From the NCBI GenBank assembly GCA_026260175.1, contig JAKCWW010003856.1, positions 7,742 through 33,299 of the forward strand: a stretch of DNA of 25,558 bases. The letters are read 5' to 3'. Every line of letters begins with the position of its first letter. Within the stretch, counting starts at the first letter, position 1. Position numbers and translations under genes: made by a program. The notes beneath the pieces are model-generated. The model was given only the letters and a program-made list of their open reading frames with translations, made no database searches and had not been told where the DNA came from. Shown here in pieces: positions 18,045 through 25,558 of the stretch. Source of the stretch: Reticulitermes lucifugus. Its lineage: Eukaryota > Arthropoda > Insecta > Blattodea > Rhinotermitidae.

Positions 18045-18350
18045 TGTTAGCTAACTAGGAGCAGAATCCTTCCTGAGAAGCCAGCAGGTCCTTAGAAAGT
18101 AAAGAAATTTCCCGCATTTTATGGAATCCTAATGTTCACTACCACATTCACAAGTGCCCGCCTACTGTCTCTTTCCTGAGCCAGATCAATCCAGTCCACG
18201 CCCTTTTTCACTTTTCGAAGATCCATTTTAGTAGTATCATCTCATCTACGGCCAGGTCTTCCAAGTGGTCTCTTTGCCTCAAATATCCCGACCAAAACCC
18301 TGTATGCACCTCTTCTGTCTTCCATAAGTGCCACATGCCCCGCCCATCTT
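18045..18350 (-). pseudogene. LINE C-terminal relic with 3' UTR, minus strand
   Basis: The minus strand reads [20 protein letters not shown], then [10 protein letters not shown], a stop, TKMDLRK and [18 protein letters not shown], almost in one frame. NIRIP and the downstream UTR equivalent of the other copies follow (GGGAAATTTCTTTAC, GGACCTGCTGGCTTCTCAGG). It begins within the C-terminal region, so only the last part of the element inserted or survived. Confidence 0.7.
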
Positions 18351-18370
18351 TGTTAAATAATGACATAGAT

Positions 18371-19640
18371 CTTTTTCATATCCATTATATTTCTGTACTA
18401 GACTTCTCATACTATTGATTGTTATTCCGTGATATATTATTTATTCTTAACTCCTGTCATTCGTTTTATATGTTCTAAGATGTTTTAGTTTATATTTGTT
18501 AAGAATTTATCATAGCACTTATGATATAAAGACCCGATTAAAAATAATAAAAACAATTGAATAAGATAGTGTATATGTAAGTATGAACGTGCATATAAAT
18601 ACACATTTATACTCGTATTCATATGCGTGTTCATATATATATATGTATAAATATCCAATTTGCCTTATGCAGTTTGGACTCTGTCGTTGAACAAAGTAAA
18701 ATCGTCCTGGAACTGAGTAATTTTTAAGAAGTTAAGAGTCACTGAACTAATTAAGAATTTGACTTGTAGACTTCGAAGTTTCATCATAGTGTTCACAAGA
18801 ATCTGCCACCCGGCCCTTATACATAAATTCGCACCGTCGTATTTAATTTAATTTAACATCAGTTTTAATCACAAATTAAGAAACACTTAATGGGAAAATC
18901 AGTTTTAATATTATTCTCCCATATACGCCTAGATCCGAGACTGATCACCTCCCTTCAGGTTTACATCTAACATTTTGAGAGTTCTTCTCGTTCATATTGG
19001 GTGTGGACATTCCGATAACGGACGAGGTACAAAGAGCATTCTCACGTAATAATGTATCTTGTCTTTCTCCAAGAGGTTGAAAATTTCTTTATGTGTAACA
19101 CACATTGCTAGGGACTGTTGAGGCGGCACGAGTTGTATACTAATAAAATATGAATGCTGACTTTTGAAGCCTTTGTAAGTTCAGCTTGTGGGTTTCCCAA
19201 GCCCGTATTTGTCCTTCAGAACATTGATTCATACCTGTGTTCATAATTCAGATCCCGGGACAAGACGCTATGTCCTGCGTAGTTTAGTGTCGCTTCGAGA
19301 TAAATAAGTCGGGTATATGAAGTCTGTGGAACGACACTTTTTGCATACTTTGAAATCTTATTATGTGCGAATAGCGTAGATGAGGACCCTGCAGATCTCG
19401 CGGTGCAGGGTGCCCCCATACGTGGGCCTACAAAATACTGAATTTTGTTTGCGTTCTTAAGGATTGGTTTACGTTTTTCTAAGAGAAAGCAGTGTTCTTG
19501 ATCCCTCTTATGAGAAATATTGGAGTAACTTCGCCTATAACTATTAGGGAACTCCGCCAGGTGTCTACGCTGCCTGTCACTGCTTATATTGATCTTAAGA
19601 CAACCACGTAAGAATAAGGTTTTAGAGCGTTATTAAAGTT
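18371..19640. other. Long unassigned AT-rich stretch
   Basis: There is no frame longer than about 67 codons and none with a recognisable motif. An (AT)n-like ATATATATATG run lies near 18635, and ATTTAATTTAATTTAAC near 18842. No arms, tRNA-like boxes or transposase motifs were seen. Confidence 0.5.
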
Positions 19641-19649
19641 GCAACAATT

Positions 19650-19870
19650 TACCTGTTAGCTTCGCCATATTTTTTGGTATTTCTGCATTTAAGAAATCGA
19701 GAACCGCTGAATATTCACTATTTTCAATTTGGTATTTGTTATCTTAGCCAAAATCTGCTAACACCTTCCAATTTTGGCTAAATTCGGGTAAAAAGTAACG
19801 AACACTTTACATGAAGATATGCATGTTTTTCTGTTCGCATCTCTGGTGTAACTCGCTGAAGATTTTTTGA
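19650..19870 (+). repeat. Possible strongly decayed R1 copy
   Basis: Weak landmarks in the right order: CTGTTAGCTTCGCCAT, then CTTTACATGAAGATATG, then ATCTCTGGTGTAACTCGCTGAAG, compare GCGACTGTTAGCTTCATCAT, TTTACATGAAGA and GATAATATCTCGCTGAATTC in other copies. Spacing is reduced. It could be chance. Confidence 0.3.
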
Positions 19871-19890
19871 AGTGAAACTTTTTTGAGATG

Positions 19891-20110
19891 TGTGCTTTTC
19901 TGGGATATTGCGCAGCGTTGATTGCTAGCTCTGTACCGACGTTTCGGGACAACCTATCGGTCCACTTTTCAAGGGTCTTTGCATTTCTTGACCCTTGAAA
20001 ATGGGACCGATATGTTTTCCCGAAACGTCGGTACATAACTACCACTCATCGGTGCGTAATATCCCAGAAGAGCGCAGATCGCATCTACATCGCGGCGGAA
20101 GCCTGAAACG
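19891..20110. mobile_element. Foldback element F2, copy 2
   Basis: The arms (about 19891-19976 and 19988-20075) are inverted copies sharing TTCTGGGATATT, GTACCGACGTTTCGGGA, ATCGGTCC and TTTTCAAGGGTC. The right flank GCATCTACATCGCGGCGGAAGCCTGAAA equals that of copy 1. The spellings on both sides of the central TTTGCATTTC loop are well conserved, so this copy is younger than copies 3 and 4. Confidence 0.75.
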
Positions 20111-20588
20111 GCTTTTGTTCAAATGTAAAAAGAATTTAGCAGCAGATATTGTTTCGTATACACTTTTTGTGTACGTATTCCTCTTTTAGTAATAGGTCTA
20201 CTATGGCTATAAATATGAGGAAACGAAAACACCAGACATTTTCTTGAACGCCTGCACTTTTAACTCGTTACGTTTTAACCGTTTGGTATATTCCATGACA
20301 CCACGGCATGGGGCTTTTCAGATTGATTTGGCTTGAAATATGGAGGGTAGCTGAGAGGCTACTGAATTTCCATTGCGGACAGCCCACAGATTGGAAGTTA
20401 GTAGGGGTGCAGCCAGCAAATCATCTTAAAAAGTCAGTAAGTTATCGAGTGATGCACATGGCCTCGTACTTGTCAGGCTTTTGTTAAAACCGTGTTCAAA
20501 CTTGGCCTTCCCAAAATACACCTTATTTCTCAAGTAGCCGAGAAAACTATTAGCTTCAATAGAAGGACTCTGTGAGGTGGATGTATTT
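20111..20588. other. Unassigned stretch
   Basis: No supported feature. Minus frame 20426-20656 runs into the R1 repeat and is not a gene. Confidence 0.45.
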
Positions 20589-20710
20589 ATTTTAGGTGCT
20601 TTCGCAGAGATCCGAAAAGCGACTGTTAGCTTCATCATGTGTCCCACCGCGTGCAATAACTGGGCTTCCGCTAGACGGAGTTTCGTGAAATTATATACTG
20701 GGGACTTCTA

Positions 20711-21356
20711 CGAGGGTTCTTCGAAAGTAATGCCTCCTATTTTTTTCTTGAATACTGCTGCAATTAGGGAAATGAAGTTTACATATGTCATAGTTCTTTA
20801 TTCACTTACTGTTATTTTTCTACAAAATCACCTCCAAGTTCTATACACTTTCTCCAGCGCTCAAGAAGTCTCTGTATCCTTGCCCCGTAAAAGTCGCTAT
20901 CGGTCTGACTGAGCCACTTCTTAACAGCCTCGATGACAGCATCAGTATTGGGGAACTGCTTCCCTCGAAGTCCGTCTTTAATTGGACCAAACAGATGGAA
21001 GTCCGACGGAGTAAGATCAGGGCTGTACGGTGGGTGTGGCAAGACCGTCCATCCAAATTTTGCTGTGCACTCCCTGGGATACAAAGCGGTGTGGGGCCTT
21101 GCGTTGTGGTGCTGAAGAAGAACGTGTTCTTTTTTCTCCGGCCGTACTCGTGAAATTCGTGACTTCAGCTTCTTCAACGTCTCAACATAGCGAACTGCAT
21201 TTATCGTAAGGCCCTGTTCCAGAAAGTCCACAAGGATTACCCCCTTTCGGTCCCAAAAATCCGTGCACATGACTTTTCCAACCGAATGTTCGGTCTTGAA
21301 CTTCTTTTATGTGGGATAATTCTTGTGCCGCCACTCCATTAACTGTCGTTTGGGTA
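20711..21356 (-). mobile_element. Truncated mariner nested in R1
   Basis: The left end CGAGGGTTCTTCGAAAGTAA, followed by TGCCTCCTATTTTTTT, is a mariner-type terminal repeat preceded by TA (20709-20710). It is the 3' end of the element relative to the transposase. The 5' half and its terminal repeat are absent. The transposase frame stops abruptly against R1 sequence at about 21356. A deletion spanning the 5' part of the mariner and about 60 bp of the host repeat explains both losses. Confidence 0.75.
20812..21356 (-). pseudogene. Mariner transposase C-terminal half (DD34D type)
   Basis: In minus-strand order: PKRQLMEWRHKNYP, a stop codon at 21307-21309, KKFKTEHSVGKVMCTDFWDR (the FWDR region holds the first catalytic Asp), KGVILVDFLEQG, LLQHHNARPHTA (the usual HDN is HHN here), HPPYSPDLTPSDFHLFGPIK (third Asp) and a GGDFVEK terminus. 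Apart from the stop, the frame is open for about 180 codons. The HDNARP Asp reads His, and the N-terminal helix-turn-helix part is missing. The protein is inactive, but the good frame suggests a fairly young copy. Confidence 0.85.
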
Positions 21357-21788
21357 AAAATCAGACAAAACTATGTGGCACTTTAAATGAAAACGTAAGT
21401 ACATTTATGATAATATCTCGCTGAATTCTTCCTGGATGGAAATCAAGTATTGTATAAAATTGTAGAGAAAATCTAAACACGTTTCAAGTTAACAATACCT
21501 TTTTTGTTAGAAAATTAAGCTGTTTACGAGATATTTACAAAAGAGAGATAAAGCCAGACATGCCATTGCTGTTCGGACAAAATATAGCGCAAATAACTTT
21601 CTACATGCATGCCGGGTAATTAAGATAAAGTCACGTAGAGTAATATTACTTAGTGCTTATTGCTTTCAACCAGATGAACCTTCGAGTTAGGGACGAATTT
21701 TCCATGATGGATAGTGAATTAAAAAAAATACACGCAAGGAGCTGAACGTGCTACAACTTTACTTCGTGCTTACATTTCCTGTCTTGTT

Positions 21789-21944
21789 AACAACTTTGAA
21801 CAGTGCGTTGTTTTGTGCACTCAAAACTGTCTGCATGAAGTGAAATATCTTTACTTCGCAGAAGTTAGCTTAAGTCAGTAACACTTTCTCTCCATTTGTA
21901 CTACAACTCTTGTCCAGCATATCGACTTCAATCAGGTGACACGT
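21789..21944. other. Spacer between R1 and SINE S2
   Basis: No feature can be supported. Confidence 0.5.
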
Positions 21945-21995
21945 AAAGTCACTGTCGAGTGATCAGCATTTCTTTTTCATATACGGGAAGCTCCT

Positions 21996-22006
21996 GGTTC
22001 GAATCT
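21996..22006 (+). promoter_or_regulatory. Pol III B box of SINE S2
   Basis: GGTTCGAATCT, one mismatch at the last position of the consensus. Confidence 0.6.
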
Positions 22007-22020
22007 CGGCCTGGAAAAGG

Positions 22021-22420
22021 GATATGTTGTCTGTAGAAAAGCTATGTTGCCTGGAGACACATTGTTTGCCTGTATACAGGCTGGTTTGCCTGGAGACATG
22101 CTATCTTGCCTGGGGACACATTGTGTTGCCTGGATAGAGATTATGTTGGCTGGATAAAACTGTGTTGCCTGTATACAGACCATGTTGCCTGGAGATGAGC
22201 TATGTTGCCTGGACATAGGCTATGCTTCTTGGGACATGCTATAGTGCCTGGAGACAGGCTGTGTTTGCCTGGAGGCACAATGTGTTACCTGGAGAGATGT
22301 TAAGTCGCCTGTGTACAGGCTCGTCGCCTGGAGACAGGCTATGTTACCTGAAGACAAGCTATGTTACCTGGAGACAAATTATGTTGCCTCGAGTCAGGCT
22401 ATATTACATACAGACTGTGT
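22021..22420. repeat. 20-bp minisatellite with hairpin-forming unit
   Basis: About twenty diverged units near CTATGTTGCCTGGAGACAGG. Many contain GCCTGGAGACAGGC (22246-22259, 22326-22339), a 5-bp stem closing GAGA, a GNRA tetraloop. Others read GCCTGTATACAGGC (22068-22081) or GCCTGTGTACAGGC (22307-22320). Opposing frames at 21977-22216 and 22222-22503 are translations of the array, not genes. Confidence 0.85.
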
Positions 22421-22584
22421 CATGGTTCAGCAGATATGTCCGGTCTCTGAAAGCGGAGACCCGAGATAGATCCCATGCCAGTCCATGTGGGATTCGTGGT
22501 TGACAAAGTGTCACTGGAACAGGTTTTTCGAGTTTTTTAGTTTTCTTGTCATTGTAATTCCACCACCGCTCTTTTTCCATTCAT

Positions 22585-23995
22585 TCATCTATTAAGGGTG
22601 CTATATAATTTCAGTAATAGCGTCATTAAATAACTCATTGCAGAAAACGGAGAATGCATGGAACTTGTCTCCATTCTTTGTACACGTTCTGGGCCTTTTT
22701 ATTCCAAACCTATCCTTTAAAAATTAGTCCACGGATTGTTGCGAATTGAAATTAGTAACAGTACGTTCAATGTGTTGTTCATATGTACAGACACATGTGC
22801 GTGTTAGGCTATTGAAATAAACTCTTAACATTAATAGAGGAAATATTTAACAAATTTCAGTGAACTTTTTTTTTGGATTGGGTGACTATATTTACAGCAG
22901 CGGATCTAGTCCGAGAGCTCCTTTCCTCTTCGGCATCACACGTGACAGCACTGACGAATAACATGGCTTAGTTGCAAAGAAGCGTTGCTCTTCCCGTCTC
23001 TCTCGTTACGCTTCCATCCATTTCGCCATCCTATGTTTTCTACTCACGTGACGTCACTGTTGTTTTGAGCATTTTTTTGCGCCTGGGCTGGATCCACTGC
23101 ACACAGTATAGATTATCTCGATTCAAGCAGCGACCGCTTAACCTTATTCTTGTTGCAATTTGGCAGTCCTTATGATGGTATGTTGTAAAAAAACTAAATA
23201 TAGAAAAATTGTGCTATTTTCAATAACTCTTTATATATACAGTATTTATTTGGTTCCCACTGAAATAACATCTGACATATAATTATTCTCGTTGTATATT
23301 TTGCTACGTCACCTTTTATTTCACACTTTCCTGGTGAGATGTTTTGGGCAGAATTGCCTTTTTTTGTAGGTAGGAAGTACAGGCTACGTGATAATTTATA
23401 CACGGTGCCTGTCTGTTAAAGAAACGCCACAGGTAATTTAAATTAATAAATTTAAAAACCAAAGTAATTCAGAGTAAAAACAGGTATGTTCCTGGACAAG
23501 GTGTCCGATTTCGTCGTATGGAAAGGCTTAGTGCAACTTCCATTAAAGCAGTGAAATGAGGTGAAGGAAAATGTAATTACAATTTTCTATAACTTCATTC
23601 TCGTGATTTCCTATCAACCATTTTGCTGTCTTGAATGAAATAATTTACATCTTCTACTGCCTTTTGTACCGAAGTCTCACGTAATTTCTACTTTAGCTTA
23701 TCCTCTTTCCAATTTTAAAGAAAAGTTCATAGAAGAATTTTTGTGTTAAAATACTGAATGAAGGATGTCATTTGAAACAATAATTTTTCAGTTTGATGGT
23801 GCCTAAAATTTCATTTCACCAATTTCTGAACCAAATCCAATTTTCCTTCCCCCTCGTCCCGTCATTCCCCTTCTCGTAAAGTAAAACCGCATAGCGGTTT
23901 CACTGCATTCTGATGACGTCATTCATTCGGAAGATCAAAAGTGGTACAAGCGACACAGATATTCACTTATGCTTCAATCAGAATGCGTTAGGAAT
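22585..23995. other. Long unassigned stretch
   Basis: Only short frames (up to 69 codons) without motifs. A CACGTGACGTCAC element near 23046-23058 combines E-box- and CRE-like cores but has no gene beside it. A 7-bp hairpin AAACCGC/GCGGTTT is at 23884-23900. No repeat family was recognised. Confidence 0.45.
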
Positions 23996-24184
23996 GTTCA
24001 GGCCCACATTTAGGCCATCTTCAGGCCAATATTGTACATAAAATAAATTACAGCAGCCTGCGTAGCTTATTTGTTGACATATTTTCGGACTGAGATATAA
24101 ATCTGTCAACAAATACGTTAAGCATGCTGTTGTAATTTATGAAAAATATTGGCATGAAGATGACCTAAAAGTGGGTCGAAACAT
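23996..24184. mobile_element. Foldback element F4 with about 83-bp arms
   Basis: The left arm (23996-24079) and right arm (about 24105-24184) are inverted copies with several mismatches. Both carry CCCACnTTTAGGnCATCTTCAnGCCAATATT and TATTTGTTGACA (written in left-arm sense). The loop is about 25 bases. Each arm keeps part of the CTGAAGA / hairpin / GAAAC order seen in F1 and F2. Non-coding. The right arm passes directly to the SINE at 24225. Confidence 0.75.
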
Positions 24185-24224
24185 GTTGCTATATACTCTA
24201 AATATCTGACAGGAATATTAGTAA

Positions 24225-24470
24225 AACCGATCCCAGTGGCCTCGCTATCTAAGGTGTGGGTCTGCAGCCGTTTTTTTACTGGGATTGCGGGTTCGAATCC
24301 CGCCGGGGGCATGGATGTCTCTTGTAATTGTTGTGTGTTGTCAGGTAGAGGTCTCGGCGACTGGCCGATCCCTCCTCCAGAGGAGTCCTACCGAGTGTGG
24401 TGTGTCTGTGATCTAGCAACCTCAAAAATGAAAAGGCCTAGGCCCACTGGACAGTCGAGCCATAAAAAGT
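24225..24470 (+). repeat. tRNA-derived SINE S3
   Basis: A perfect B box GGTTCGAATCC at 24290-24300 sits inside a GCGGGTTCGAATCCCGC T-arm hairpin. Upstream, AGTGGCCTCGCTATCTAAGG holds the D-arm and A-box region, and TCTGCAG resembles an anticodon loop. The body includes GGTCTCGGCGACTGGCCGATC and CTACCGAGTGTGGTGTGTCTGTGA. It ends AAAAGGCCTAGGCCCACTGG and CATAAAAAGT. ATATTAGTAA at 24216-24225 and ATATTAATAG at 24471-24480 may be a decayed target duplication. The head is not a working tRNA, because the acceptor stem does not pair. Frames on both strands (24118-24312, 24236-24508) are artefacts of the SINE. Confidence 0.75.
24290..24300 (+). promoter_or_regulatory. Pol III B box of SINE S3
   Basis: GGTTCGAATCC, an exact match to the consensus GGTTCGANTCC. 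Confidence 0.75.
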
Positions 24471-24700
24471 ATATTAATAGAGTTATGTCGACAGCAGTAA
24501 CATGCTGATTTGTTTCTTAAATTTTAATCCTTCGTGTATCAGTGGCCAGTCATTGTTTCCTCATTTATTTATTTATTTATTTATTTAAAGTTTATGTAAC
24601 GGCCCTCTTTTACATGCTTTAGTCATCGGTATACAATCGAAATTAGATGTTACATAATTCTATATATGTTATGATTAAGTCAGTTGTATCCTGTTTTAAG
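24471..24700. other. Spacer with (ATTT)n tract
   Basis: An (ATTT)n microsatellite lies at about 24563-24587. Otherwise no supported feature. Confidence 0.6.
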
Positions 24701-24704
24701 TATT

Positions 24705-24830
24705 ATCCTAGCATTTGCTTGAAAGCAATGATGAAATGGGGAAGTCAGAGCTGTCGATATTCTGACCGAGATTCGAACCAACTTTATCCTAAACACGAAT
24801 CGGGGCTGTTGACCACTACACAGTGGCATT
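24705..24830 (-). repeat. Short tRNA-headed SINE S4, minus strand
   Basis: On the minus strand, TAGTGGTCAACAGCC (A-box region, 24818-24804) is followed 25 bases later by GGTTCGAATCTCGG (B box, 24779-24769 plus three bases). It ends in a short body CCCATTTCATCATTGCTTTC that resembles the S2 tail. Most of the body is missing. Not an intact tRNA. Confidence 0.55.
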
Positions 24831-24891
24831 CGTTTGGTGTTTTCTTTGAAGTCTGATTTAATTGCAGTATAGGATAATAAAATACAGTACA

Positions 24892-24917
24892 CAGATAATG
24901 ACCAAGGTCATTATCTG
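24892..24917. repeat. Perfect 12-bp inverted repeat
   Basis: CAGATAATGACC, AA, GGTCATTATCTG. No element context is seen; it may be chance or a remnant of a foldback. Confidence 0.7.
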
Positions 24918-24919
24918 CT

Positions 24920-25490
24920 ATCTTTTGGAAGTTTTATATTTAGTGTCTGGTACTCCAAGATTTTCATTCTAATGGTATGTTAATAATGGTACATTATTGT
25001 TCAAAGCGCTTATAATTCGTGCCCCAATTTTATTTCAAGTGAACGTATACTAACCTTAAGTCCCACATCTAGAGCTTACACTGTACATACCCAGATGGAT
25101 ATAAAATTAGACGGCTTGGTTCTGCGTAAGTTCTTTTCTAAATAACAAACACATTACGTTTTAAATAGTGCTGGAATTTGTTAACGCAACCTACTTTACT
25201 TCCCAGCTTCGGTTACTCAATTCCTCGTGATCCACTTCATAAGAAGCTACGCCCTTCCAGGATTTTACTTCACTCTGCTAATGGCCTAGTATTACGGAAC
25301 GAAGAAGTCGTCACTGAGGGATTTAATCCCAGTGTTTATCTACCCACATTTTGCAGAATCTTTGACCTCCTTAATTTTGTGTAGGCTGCCACCTGTGATC
25401 AGCATTCACGAATCGCAGCAACATTAATTTTGGTCGGACCTGGATGTGTGAACTGTTGGACATCACAAAGTGGAGCAAAATTTCACGTTG
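24920..25490. other. Unassigned stretch
   Basis: Plus frame 25178-25384 (68 codons) has no recognisable motif. No repeat is identified before the F1 copy. Confidence 0.4.
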
Positions 25491-25558
25491 TATTTACCGT
25501 GCATCTTGATAACTAATTAAAAGTTTTAGAAACCAACATATGCACTATATTCTCATAA
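25491..25558 (-). mobile_element. Foldback F1, second copy, cut by right window edge
   Basis: TTTACCGTGCATCTTGATAA, then AGTTTTAGAAACCAACATATGCACTATATT, is the reverse complement of 2010-2066 with several changes. It confirms that the F1 element extends beyond its arms to ATGCACGGT. The rest lies outside the window. Confidence 0.65.

Larger units (their letters stand above)
20589..21788 (+). repeat. Dispersed repeat R1, copy d, split by a mariner
   Basis: The left part (20589-20708) starts TTTAGGTGCTTTCGCAGAGA, then AAAAGCGACTGTTAGCTTC, and reaches CGGAGTTTCGTGAAATT. The right part (about 21357-21788) resumes with AATCAGACAAAAC and goes through TTTAAATGAAAACG, GATAATATCTCGCTGAATTC, TTGTAGAGAAAATC and GTTTACGAGATAT to a terminal TACATTTCCTGTCTTGTT. 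The mariner relic at 20711-21356 sits between them. About 60 bp of R1 expected at the right junction (TTGAGTATTTTTCGAAATTATG onward in copy a) is missing. Confidence 0.75.
21945..22580 (+). repeat. tRNA-headed SINE S2 carrying a minisatellite
   Basis: The B box GGTTCGAATCT at 21996-22006 sits after a possible A-box region (TGTCGAGTGATCAGCATTTC) and before CTCGGCCTGG. The SINE body resumes at about 22425 with ATGGTTCAGCAGATATG and CATGTGGGATTCGTGGTTGAC. It continues with AAAGTGTCACTGGAACAGG and TTTTCTTGTCATTGTAATTC, a tail also found at 1-50. A 20-bp tandem array lies between head and tail. Pol III transcription from the internal promoter is the family rule; none is shown here. Confidence 0.65.

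Noticed and set aside
21977..22503. Opposing frames of 79 and 93 codons with repeated peptides
   Set aside because: They are translations of the 20-bp minisatellite; unit variation does not preserve the peptide.
23046..23058. CACGTGACGTCAC as a promoter element
   Set aside because: No transcript start, core promoter or gene nearby can be supported; short motifs like this are expected by chance.
24225..24310. Possible intact tRNA gene
   Set aside because: The T arm and B box are excellent, but the acceptor stem does not pair and the sequence continues into a SINE body.

Overview
This window looks like non-coding nuclear DNA from a large, repeat-rich insect genome. It is AT-rich. It has no convincing intact protein gene, rRNA gene or operon-like packing, and every protein homology I can read is a decayed transposon. 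The recurrent LINE 3' end, tRNA-derived SINEs, mariner relics and foldback elements suggest a polyneopteran insect such as a cockroach or termite. That placement is family-level inference, not proof.

Layout. Bases 1-5300 hold SINE pieces (S2 tail at 1-155; S1 copies at 548-722, 1529-1800 and 4899-5000), a 168-bp TA-flanked MITE (804-971), a foldback with about 62-bp arms (F1, 1852-2066), a second foldback (F3, 3070-3250) and the first copy of a roughly 525-bp dispersed repeat (R1a, 3755-4280). Bases 5237-6948 hold LINE 3'-end fragments followed by an internally deleted mariner. Bases 7457-12170 hold three 185-bp copies of one TA-flanked MITE family, two more R1 copies, a tRNA-like SINE head and the first full F2 foldback, as well as a near-perfect 65-bp-arm palindrome at 11605-11738. 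Bases 12647-12851 hold the only stretch with any look of a host exon, and that is weak. Bases 12945-14530 are nested F2 foldbacks. Bases 15305-18350 hold three LINE 3' ends on both strands, a third mariner relic and a 21-bp tandem array. Bases 19891-21788 hold another F2 foldback and an R1 copy split by a mariner relic. Bases 21945-22580 are a tRNA-headed SINE with a 20-bp minisatellite inside it. The right end holds foldback F4, two more SINE copies and the start of a second F1 copy cut by the window edge.

The most interesting signal runs across elements. Foldback families F1, F2 and F4, which share little other sequence, carry pieces in the same order: CTGA-N-GA, one T, a short hairpin, then GAAAC. 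This resembles the strand order of a hammerhead ribozyme core. In the best case (14295-14358) a 6-bp stem II and an 8-bp stem III can form, but no stem I is visible, so activity is not supported. The other two notable items are the 65-bp palindrome and the minisatellite, whose units can form GNRA-capped hairpins. All calls rest on reading the sequence by eye; no searches were run.
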